Part shown: piece by piece, positions 26,699 to 33,944 of the stretch | Position numbering within the stretch: the stretch's first letter is position 1 | Layout: every line of letters begins with the position of its first letter | DNA from: Saprospiraceae bacterium | Lineage (GTDB): Bacteria; Bacteroidota; Bacteroidia; Chitinophagales; Saprospiraceae | Assembly: GCA_016719855.1 (NCBI GenBank) | Contig: JADJYH010000024.1 | Location: forward strand, 1-64,000 | Direction of reading: 5' to 3' | Length of the DNA: 64,000 nucleotides | Position numbers and translations under genes: made by a program | The notes under the pieces: model-generated | What the model was told of the DNA's origin: nothing | Seen by the model: the letters and a program-made list of their open reading frames with translations, nothing else | Databases searched by the model: none

Positions 26699-28200
26699 AT
26701 GAAAAACGAATTACAGGTTTTTAACAGCTATTCAGGCAAAAAAGAAGTTTTCAAGCCAATTCACGACGGCCAAGTGGGCATGTACGTCTGTGGCCCGACA
26801 GTGTATAGCGACGTACACCTCGGCAACTGCCGCACCTTCGTCAGCTTCGATGTCATTTTCCGCTACCTCCAATACCTCGGCTACAAGGTGCGCTACGTGC
26901 GAAACATTACCGACGTGGGCCATCTTGAAGGCGACGCCGATTCGAACGCAGAGGACAAAATTTCGAAAAAAGCCCGCCTCGAACAGCTCGAACCGATGCA
27001 AATCGTGCAGCACTACATGAACGGTTTTCACGACATGATGAAAATCTTCAACACACTGCCGCCGCATATCGAGCCACGGGCGACCGGTCATATCGTCGAG
27101 CAGATTGAGATGGTGCAAGAAATCATTGACAACGGACTGGCTTACGAAAACAATGGCTCCGTTTACTTCAACACCTTGGAGTTCGCCAAAAAATACGGCG
27201 TGTACGGCAACCTCTCCGGTCGCAAAATCGAGGACCTCATCGCCGAAAGCCGTGACGGCCTGAAGAACCAGGGAAGAGAAGCGCCACCCTTCCGACTTCG
27301 CCATTTGGATAAAAGCAGCGTCGGAGCACCTCATGCGCTGGAAGTCGCCGTGGTCGGTGGGCTTTCCCGGCTGGCACTTGGAGTGCTCGGTGATGAGCAC
27401 CAAGTATTTGGGCGAAAAATTCGACATCCACGGCGGCGGCAACGACCTCAAGTTCCCGCACCACGAGAACGAAATTGCCCAGAACTACGGTGCCTGCGGC
27501 CACGCCCCTGCAACTACTGGCTGCACACCAATATGCTGCTGCTCAATGGCAAAAAATGTCGAAAAGCGATGGAAATTCCATCATGCCCGGCGAACTTTTC
27601 ACTGGCCAAAGCCCTCACCTGACCAAGGCGTACTCGCCAATGGTGGTGCGCTTTTTCATGTTACAATCACATTACAGCAGCACCCTAGACCTGACGGACG
27701 ATGCGCTGCAAGCTGCCGAAAAAGGCTACCGCCGCTTAATGGAAGGGCAAAAAGCACTGCAAACCATGGCGCACCCCGGCGGCGGCTCAGCTGGTGCATT
27801 GGACAAAGAGGTAAATGCCGCCATTGACCAAGCCTTTGCTGACATGAGCGACGACTTCAATTCGCCCAAGGCATTGGCCAGTTTGTTCGAGTTGGTCACC
27901 AAGGTCAACAGCTTGAAGGGCGGCCAACTTTCATTCAGCGACCTTACTTCAGAGACGCTGGAGCGCTTGAAAAAAACCTTCAACGACTTCATCTTCACCA
28001 TTTTCGGCTTGCAGGAAGAGAATTTCGACTCCTCTGGCGACGGCGTGGTGGACGGCCTCATGCAGCTCATCCTCGACATGCGCCAAACCGCCCGTACCAA
28101 CAAGGACTGGGGCACCTCCGACAAAATCCGGGACGTGCTCAAGGAACTTGACATCGTGGTGAAGGACGGGAAGGACGGGGCGACTTGGGCGAAAGGGTAG
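26699..28200 (+). CDS. cysS: Cysteinyl-tRNA synthetase (three frameshifts)
   Basis: Class I aminoacyl-tRNA synthetase, about 500 residues after correction. Seen in order: zinc Cys and first site in MYVCGPTVYSDVHLGNCRTF (HIGH-like HLGN), YVRNITDVGHLEGDADS, LSGRKIEDLI, then in a second frame WKSPWSVGFPGWHLECSVM, IHGGGNDLKFPHHENEIAQ (zinc ligands), then in a third frame the KMSKSDGNSI motif, MVVRFFMLQSHY and the C-terminal helical domain. Breaks: an extra G near 27270 (CAGGGAAG), a missing C near 27505 (CCTGCAAC) and a missing A in the run at 27551-27556. Net length then divides by three. Essential and single-copy in most bacteria, hence probably intact in the cell. Confidence 0.93.
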
Positions 28201-28397
28201 GCGATTTACGATTTAGCGATTTACGATTTACGATTGTGGGTGGCTGTCTCGAAACAAAACCCTTTGTAAGGTCGTTTTTAGCACGTTCAAATAACATCAC
28301 ATAAAATACGCCTGACAATGGCATTTGACATTATTCATAAACAGCTGAAAGCTCATGTTTTGAAAATCGTCAATCGTCAATCGTCAATCGTCAATTG
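28201..28397. repeat. Word hairpin, words ATTTACG and AATCGTCA
   Basis: 5' arm 28201-28240 is a run of GATTTACGATTTA units; 3' arm 28363-28397 is a run of AATCGTCA. The arms match imperfectly (ATCG core). About 120 bases between the arms hold nothing recognisable. Lies in the cysS-moxR spacer. Confidence 0.75.
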
Positions 28398-28405
28398 ATA
28401 AATTA

Positions 28406-29377
28406 ATGTCTCAAACTACCTACAAATCAGACGTTGAAGCGGTGGACGCTTTGGCGCAAGCTTACAAAGACCTCAAAAAGGAAATCGCCAAGGTCATCGT
28501 TGGCCAAGATGAAGTGGTGAGAAGTGTCATCATTTCGCTGTTTTCCAATGGCCACAGCCTGTTGGTCGGTGTGCCGGGCCTTGCTAAAACACTGCTCGTT
28601 AGCACTATCGCCGAAGTGCTTGACCTTGGTTTCAAGCGCATCCAGTTCACGCCCGACCTTATGCCTTCTGACATCACTGGCTCGGAAATCCTCGGCGAAG
28701 ACCGTCATTTCAAGTTCAACAAAGGGCCGCTTTTTTCCAATATCGTACTGGCCGATGAGATCAACCGGACGCCACCCAAAACGCAAGCCGCCCTGCTGGA
28801 AGCCATGCAGGAGCGCTCGGTCACGGTGGCTGGCGAGCGCCACGTACTGCCCTCGCCGTTTTTCGTACTGGCCACGCAAAACCCCATCGAACAGGAGGGA
28901 ACCTACCCCTTGCCCGAAGCGCAGCTTGACCGTTTCATGTTCAACATCCCGCTTGACTACCCTTCCTACGAGGAAGAAATCAGTGTGGTAAAAAGTACGA
29001 CAGGGATAGAAAAGCCCAACCTGAAGCACATCCTGAACGATACGCAGATACTTGCTTTTCAGCAACTTGTTCGCAAAATTCCGGTGGCTGACAACGTGCT
29101 GGAATACGCTGTGTCATTGGCCACGAAGACCCGCCCTGGCACCGAAAGGGCTACGGCGAAAGTCAACGATTATATCTCTTGGGGTGCTGGGCCACGTGCA
29201 TCACAGTATTTGGTACTGGGCGCAAAATGCCACGCTGCCGTCAGCGGCAAGTACTCGCCGGACATTGAAGATGTGAAGGCCATCGCCAATTATGTGCTTC
29301 GCCACCGCATCGTCCGCAACTACAAGGCGGAGGCGGAGGGAATCACAGAAGAAAATATCATCCAGAGCTTGTTTTGA
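28406..29377 (+). CDS. MoxR family AAA+ ATPase
   Basis: 323-residue MoxR ATPase, a chaperone-like AAA+ protein thought to work with VWA-domain partners. Motifs: Walker A GVPGLAKTLL (about residues 56-65), Walker B VLADEINRTPPKTQAALLEAMQE, sensor 1 FFVLATQNPIEQEGTYPLPEAQLDRF, and the C-terminal lid with RASQYLVLGAKCHAAVSGK. The usual following DUF58 and VWA genes are not here; the next gene is convergent, so the gene stands alone. Followed by a bidirectional terminator. Confidence 0.93.
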   Translation: MSQTTYKSDVEAVDALAQAYKDLKKEIAKVIVGQDEVVRSVIISLFSNGHSLLVGVPGLAKTLLVSTIAEVLDLGFKRIQFTPDLMPSDITGSEILGEDRHFKFNKGPLFSNIVLADEINRTPPKTQAALLEAMQERSVTVAGERHVLPSPFFVLATQNPIEQEGTYPLPEAQLDRFMFNIPLDYPSYEEEISVVKSTTGIEKPNLKHILNDTQILAFQQLVRKIPVADNVLEYAVSLATKTRPGTERATAKVNDYISWGAGPRASQYLVLGAKCHAAVSGKYSPDIEDVKAIANYVLRHRIVRNYKAEAEGITEENIIQSLF

Positions 29378-29405
29378 AAACAGGTAAGTTCGAGTCTGGA
29401 AAAAA

Positions 29406-29442
29406 CAGTGGGCTGGTCGGCGAAAGCGGGCCAGCCCACTGT
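29406..29442. terminator. Bidirectional terminator between moxR and psuG
   Basis: Perfect 11-bp stem CAGTGGGCTGG / CCAGCCCACTG, with A/T runs on each side, between convergent genes. Confidence 0.9.
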
Positions 29443-29447
29443 GCGTT

Positions 29448-30367
29448 TTAACACATCTCCACCGCCACCCTTGCCGCCAATCTTACGTTGTTCAGCACCA
29501 GTTCGATATTGGCCCGCAGGCTCTCGCCGCCGGTCAGCTCCTTTATTTTTCCCAATAAAAAAGGGGTGATTTCTTTGCCACGGATGCCGAGCCTCAATGC
29601 TTCGGCGAGTGCGTTTTCTGTCGCAGCTTAAATGGGAGAAGCCATCGGTTCGTGCATTTCGGGAATCGGATTGGCGATGACCACGCCGCCAGAAAGTCCA
29701 GCCAACCATTTAGCATTCAGCACTTGGGTGATTTCAGAAGGCGAGTCGAGACGGTAGTCCACGCCAAAACCACTGCGACGGGTGTAGAAGGCGGGAACTC
29801 ATCCGTTTGGTAGCCGATGACCGGGACGCCGTGGGTTTCAAGGTATTCCAAAGTGAGGCCGATGTCGAGGATGGATTTTGCGCCAGCACAAACGACGGCG
29901 ACACTGGTGCGAGCCAGTTCCTGAAGGTCGGCGGAGATGTCCATTGTTTCGGCAGCGCCCCGGTGTACGCCGCCAATGCCGCCTGTGGCGAAAATGCGAA
30001 TGCCCGCCATTTCGGCAATGATCATGGTAGCGGCGACGGTGGTAGCTCCTGGTTTGCCATTGGCCAACAGAAAGGGGATGTCCCGGCGGCTGGCCTTGAC
30101 CACGTCCTGCCCGGTCTTGCCGAGGTAGTTGATTTCGGCCTCGGTCAGCCCGGCTTTCAGCTTGCCGTTGAGGATGGCAATGGTGACTGGCACTGCCCCG
30201 TTTTCACGGACGGTTTGCTCCACTCGGAGGGCAGTTTCCAGATTGTCGGGGTAGGGCATGCCGTGCGAGATGATGGTGCTTTCAAGTGCCACGATGGGCT
30301 GGCCGTCTTGCAGAGCCTGGGTTACCGAAGGTGAAATATCGAGGAAGGACTGGGTTTGCTTCATCAT
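29448..30367 (-). CDS. psuG: Pseudouridine-5'-phosphate glycosidase (frameshift and in-frame stop)
   Basis: PsuG cleaves pseudouridine 5'-phosphate to uracil and ribose 5-phosphate. The first two thirds show ALESTIISHGMPYPDNLETA, the lysine-bearing ASRRDIPFLLANGKPGATTVAATM, ATGGIGGVHRGAAETMDISADL and VCAGAKSILDIGLTLEYLET. Near 29799 a G is missing (CCGCCTTC for CCGGCCTTC) and the frame changes; it then continues through SGFGVDYRLDSPSEITQVLN, IPEMHEPMASPI and KEITPFLLGKIKELTGGESL. A TAA at 29629-29631 interrupts this second frame where Lys would be expected. With both repaired the protein has 306 residues. This gene has the best case for being a real pseudogene. Confidence 0.82.
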
Positions 30368-30371
30368 TGCC

Positions 30372-30405
30372 AAAAATAAAAAAGGGCGTAACCAAAGCCA
30401 CGCCC
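30372..30405 (-). terminator. Terminator downstream of the DUF937 gene
   Basis: On the minus strand GGGCGTGG / TTACGCCC forms a stem followed by TTTTTTATTTTT, 70 bases after the DUF937 stop. Confidence 0.75.
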
Positions 30406-30476
30406 ATGCTGTATTTTTTGAAAAATTACGGGTTGGCCAAGGTAGCCAATTCCTATTTCCCTATTTCTAGTATCAA

Positions 30477-31109
30477 TTATTTTCCACCGAACAGTTTGCT
30501 GAGGAGCCCCTTGCCCATCATGCCAGCCACGTCGTCCATCATAGAGCCGTCGCCGTCCTTGTCGAGGAAGCGGGTTGCCATGTCCATCAGCGGGTTGCCA
30601 GCTTGTTTCTGTTGCCCAACCGTGTTGGTGAGCAGTCCGGCGATACCGTCCACGTCGAGGCCCTGTTGGCGTTTTTGTTGGCCGAGCATGCTCATCACCA
30701 TTGGTGCGAGCATGGTCATCAGGTTGCCAGTTTTGCTGCTGTCGAGGCCGCTCATTCTGCTGATCATGTCAATCGCACCACTTTGGCGATCACCAAGGAT
30801 GTGGTCGAGGATGCCTGCGCCATTGAGGGCACGGGACTGTTCGGGGGCAGGTTGCTGTCCTCCACCACCGAGCATACCCATGAGGTTTTCTAGGAGGCTG
30901 CCATCGTGGTCGCGTTCGAGTGCGTTGTTGAGGCTGGCAGCACCTTCGGGGGTGGAGGCGTTTTTGGCCAACCCACTGAGCAGCGTGGACACGATGCTCT
31001 GTGCTGCCGTAGCTGTTTGTTGGCGGTCGGCACCGCCAATCTGGTTGCTGAGTTGGTCAACAACGTTCTCGTCCAAGTGACCTTGCAATAAATCAAACAA
31101 ATTTCCCAT
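30477..31109 (-). CDS. DUF937 domain protein
   Basis: 210-residue cytosolic protein matching DUF937 (YidB-like) by the N-terminal MGNLFDLLQGHLDENVVDQL, IVSTLLSGLAKNASTPEGA, LNGAGILDHILGDRQSGAI and the Met-rich LMTMLAPMVMSMLGQQKRQ. The end has a Gly/Met/Asp-rich segment with DKDGDGSMMDDVAGMMGKG, whose DKDGDGS resembles a calcium-binding loop. Biological role not established. Possible -7 box TAATTTTG at 31206-31213 on this strand. Confidence 0.85.
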   Translation of the reverse strand: MGNLFDLLQGHLDENVVDQLSNQIGGADRQQTATAAQSIVSTLLSGLAKNASTPEGAASLNNALERDHDGSLLENLMGMLGGGGQQPAPEQSRALNGAGILDHILGDRQSGAIDMISRMSGLDSSKTGNLMTMLAPMVMSMLGQQKRQQGLDVDGIAGLLTNTVGQQKQAGNPLMDMATRFLDKDGDGSMMDDVAGMMGKGLLSKLFGGK

Positions 31110-31352
31110 GATAGTTTTTTTTGAATTTTAGTATAAACGCCGCAAGCTACGGCGGTTCGTTGGTTCTGACGCAAAACACATAACAAGTATCGGATTTGAA
31201 GCCGACAAAATTAAATCTCTTGATTTTTTTCTCTCCAAATCCCGTGCGATGCCAATATTTGACCCCTCAAAAAGGCTTATTCACTAATTGAACGGTAGCG
31301 ATACTTTATTCAAATAAATCATCCTACCTTGCCTTTCAAACAAACAACAGCC

Positions 31353-32573
31353 ATGAGCCGGGAACTACACAGCCCATCCGAAGAAATTATCGCACAAACA
31401 GATATCGCTAGTTTGGCACAGCAGTTCGTACTCAATCTTTTCAACCAAAAAAACGATACCCGCCTGGTGTTTCGCACGTATCGCCAAGCGATGGAAATCG
31501 TAAAGACGGTGAACAGCTTGGCGCAGGCCAACGGCTCCACTGAGACGGAATGGGAAACGGCGGCACTAGCGGCTTGGTTCAGCAATGCTGGCTACCTTTT
31601 CGACTATCAAAACCCGGAGCCGAAGAGTGTGGAGCTGGCTGAAAAATTCTTCGCTGCTCACCATTTTTCGCCAGAACGGAAGGCGCAGATAATCGCCACC
31701 CTGCGTGGGTTCTTCAATGACCAGTCGTTGCGCACCACAGAGGGGCAGTTGCTTTCCGATGCGGTCAACGCTGTACATTTTGGCAGCGGCTTTTTTGAAA
31801 ACTCGCCGCTGATGCGCCTGGAGCAGGAGCTGTTGCTCAACCGCCATTTTAGCAAGGAGGAGTGGGAGCAGTTTCAGTTGCAGCAGTTGCTCAACGTGCG
31901 GTTTTTCACCTCACAGGCCAAGCTCACCCATGAAACTATTGTGGCCAACCATATCCTGGCGCTAAAGGAGCGGATTGACAAGCGCAAGGACAAATTGTCG
32001 TTGGGCAACAATCAGGGAGAGAAAAAATTTCAAAGCTTCAACCGTAGGTTATCGCCAGGTGCGCAGACGTTTTTTCGCACAAGTTACCGCACCCATATCA
32101 ACCTTAGCGCCATCGCCGACAACAAGGCGCATATCATGATCAGCGTGAACGCCATCCTGATTTCGGTGATGATTTCGGTGATCACGTACCGAAACATGAC
32201 CGAGACCAACCCCGCCGTGCTGATGCCAGTGGTCATTTTCCTGGTCACCGGCCTGTCGTCGCTCATCTTTGCCGTGTTGGCTGCTCGCCCGAAAGTGACT
32301 TCCCTCATCAATGACGCTACCCCGCTTGACGAAGCCAAGCGCAACCTGATGTTCTTCGGCAATTTCGTCTCGCTGAAGCCCGAACGTTACGAGGAACTGT
32401 TGGACGAAATGTTCAAGGACAGCGACCTGCTCTACGGCAACATGACCCGTGACCTCTACAACCTCGGTAAGGTGCTCGACCGCAAGTACCGCTTCCTTTC
32501 CATCTCCTACAATATATTTATGGTGGGCTTTGTGGCCACGGTGCTCTTGTTCTTGGTAGTACTTTTTAGTTGA
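31353..32573 (+). CDS. Pseudo-HD domain fused to a Pycsar-effector-like (DUF5706) membrane domain
   Basis: 406-residue protein. Residues about 15-200 follow the helix pattern of an HD phosphohydrolase (TYRQAMEIVKTVNSLA, ETAALAAWFSNAGYLFDYQN, KAQIIATLRGFF) but the metal-binding His and Asp are replaced: the expected HD pair reads SN and the expected GHE-like segment reads NPEPKS. Residues about 245-406 match the DUF5706/Pycsar effector domain: YRTHINLSAIADNKAHIMIS, two adjacent transmembrane helices (about 268-310), a cytosolic segment and a final helix (VGFVATVLLFLVVLFS). In Pycsar defence this domain is a membrane-active effector. No cyclase gene lies next to it. ATG at 31353 preferred to the TTG at 31329. 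Confidence 0.8.
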   Translation: MSRELHSPSEEIIAQTDIASLAQQFVLNLFNQKNDTRLVFRTYRQAMEIVKTVNSLAQANGSTETEWETAALAAWFSNAGYLFDYQNPEPKSVELAEKFFAAHHFSPERKAQIIATLRGFFNDQSLRTTEGQLLSDAVNAVHFGSGFFENSPLMRLEQELLLNRHFSKEEWEQFQLQQLLNVRFFTSQAKLTHETIVANHILALKERIDKRKDKLSLGNNQGEKKFQSFNRRLSPGAQTFFRTSYRTHINLSAIADNKAHIMISVNAILISVMISVITYRNMTETNPAVLMPVVIFLVTGLSSLIFAVLAARPKVTSLINDATPLDEAKRNLMFFGNFVSLKPERYEELLDEMFKDSDLLYGNMTRDLYNLGKVLDRKYRFLSISYNIFMVGFVATVLLFLVVLFS

Positions 32574-32609
32574 TACTGCTTTGTGATAGATTGATATTCC
32601 GCCTTTCCA

Positions 32610-33371
32610 TCAAAACCTCAAAGTCAGTCCATTGAGCCAAGCGTAGGTGACTTCGGGAGCATCAATGGGCAGTGCCTTGTCAGTTTGTAGGGTAAAATCG
32701 GTGAAAAAGCTGAGTTTTTTACCCAAAGGTGTATCAAGGCGGCACTCCGTGGCGAAGCGGTAGTTGTTCCAGTCGGCCAGTTGCGGCTGGAAGTAGGTGG
32801 TGCTTACGAGCGTCACGCCCTGCCATGGCCGAAAAGTGAAAGACAGGTAGCTGCTGAGGCGGTGCCAGTTGCGGTCAGCGGTTTCGTCAGTGAAGCGGTT
32901 GTGCTCAAACAAGTAGGCGGCACCGAAGTACACCCGATTTCTGCCAGTGGCATCCTTGAAAATCCGGTAGCGGAGACCACTGCCAGCCAGCGCCCGCAGT
33001 TGGATGAACAACAGCTTGTTGTATTGCGCTTGCGCAAACACCTCCACGGAAAGCGGGTCGGTGAGCTTGCGGTTGTAACGCAGGTGCGCAAACCCGGCGT
33101 TGTTGAACTCCTTGCCGCCTGCCCGTAGAAATCTGCCGTCCATCAGAAAAAGTGCAAGGCTTTTGCCTTGCTTGTACTCCACTTGTGCGGCGGTGTTCAG
33201 TTGCAGCACTTCTTCCTGCACTTTGATGAGATTGGCGCCGAAGCGAAGATGGCCGTACCAGTGTACCGAGTCGTTCGTGCCAGTAATGCGCTGCTCTTCG
33301 ATGTTGACAATTTGTGCTGGCAGCAACGCCGGGAAAAGCACCAGCAGTAGGTAGATTGCAATCTGCTTCAT
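32610..33371 (-). CDS. DUF481-like outer-membrane protein
   Basis: 253-residue protein with a signal peptide (MKQIAIYLLLVLFPALLPAQ) and then alternating beta strands: VHWYGHLRFGANLIKVQE, VEYKQGKSLALFLMDGRFL, GFAHLRYNRKLTDPLSVEVF, LLFIQLRALAGSGLRYRIF, YFGAAYLFEHNRF, and the end WLNGLTLRF. This fits the DUF481 (YdiY-like) barrel family. Convergent with the pseudo-HD gene; role unknown. The ATG at 33371 begins the signal peptide. Confidence 0.72.
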   Translation of the reverse strand: MKQIAIYLLLVLFPALLPAQIVNIEEQRITGTNDSVHWYGHLRFGANLIKVQEEVLQLNTAAQVEYKQGKSLALFLMDGRFLRAGGKEFNNAGFAHLRYNRKLTDPLSVEVFAQAQYNKLLFIQLRALAGSGLRYRIFKDATGRNRVYFGAAYLFEHNRFTDETADRNWHRLSSYLSFTFRPWQGVTLVSTTYFQPQLADWNNYRFATECRLDTPLGKKLSFFTDFTLQTDKALPIDAPEVTYAWLNGLTLRF

Positions 33372-33400
33372 TGCTTCGGTTGGGCATGTTAAAAATACAA

Positions 33401-33433
33401 AACGCCTTGCAAACCAATGGCTTGCAAGGCGTT
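33401..33433 (-). terminator. rplS terminator
   Basis: Stem AACGCCTTGCAA / TTGCAAGGCGTT, followed on the minus strand by TTGTATTTTT. Confidence 0.88.
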
Positions 33434-33462
33434 CCTCACATGAGCTGGGAAACCGGAAATGA

Positions 33463-33837
33463 TTATCCCGCGACTGGAGCAGCAACCCGAATGTACTTGC
33501 GCTCCTTAATACGAGCCTTGGCGCCGATGGCATCGCGCAGGTAGTACAACCTTGAACGGCGTACTTTGCCACGCTTCAAGACTTCAATTTCGGCAATGGC
33601 AGGCGAAGTGAACGGGAAAATACGCTCTACGCCTACCCCATTGGAAATTTTGCGGACGGTGAAAGTTTTCGTAGCTCCTGTACCTTTTATTTGGATGACG
33701 TTGCCCTTGAATACCTGAATCCGCTCTTTGTTACCCTCGATGATACGATAGTTGACGGCAACAGCGTCGCCGGAACGGAACTTAGGGAAGTCAATTTTCT
33801 TTGCAAGTTGCTCGTGAACGTAATTGATGGCGTCCAT
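33463..33837 (-). CDS. rplS: Large subunit ribosomal protein bL19
   Basis: 124-residue bL19, at the interface of the ribosomal subunits. Family text: FPKFRSGDAVAVNYRIIEGN, RIQVFKGNVIQIKGTGATKTFTVRKISNGVGVERIFP (in parts), and KRGKVRRSRLYYLRDAIGAKARIKE (in parts). Alone in its transcription unit, with a TACTTTTG -7 box at 33877-33884 on this strand and a terminator at 33401. The trmD/rimM neighbours common elsewhere are absent. Confidence 0.97.
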   Translation of the reverse strand: MDAINYVHEQLAKKIDFPKFRSGDAVAVNYRIIEGNKERIQVFKGNVIQIKGTGATKTFTVRKISNGVGVERIFPFTSPAIAEIEVLKRGKVRRSRLYYLRDAIGAKARIKERKYIRVAAPVAG

Positions 33838-33876
33838 TTTTCTACTATTTATGGTTGTTGAATTTCAAAAGAGGCG

Positions 33877-33884
33877 CAAAAGTA
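33877..33884 (-). promoter_or_regulatory. Bacteroidota -7 box (TACTTTTG) of rplS
   Basis: TAnnTTTG match on the minus strand, 39 bases before the rplS start. Confidence 0.55.
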
Positions 33885-33944
33885 AGCCTTTTTTTAACTT
33901 AAAAAAGGTTTTTTCAAAAAATATGTTGGTGGCGGAAAGTGCCG

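Noticed and set aside
5386..28397. CRISPR array made of AATCGTCA repeats
   Set aside because: The units are 7-8 bases, contiguous, without spacers, and paired with an inverse arm; there are no cas genes.
31353..31950. Active HD phosphohydrolase
   Set aside because: The metal-binding His and Asp positions are replaced, so a catalytic call is not supported.
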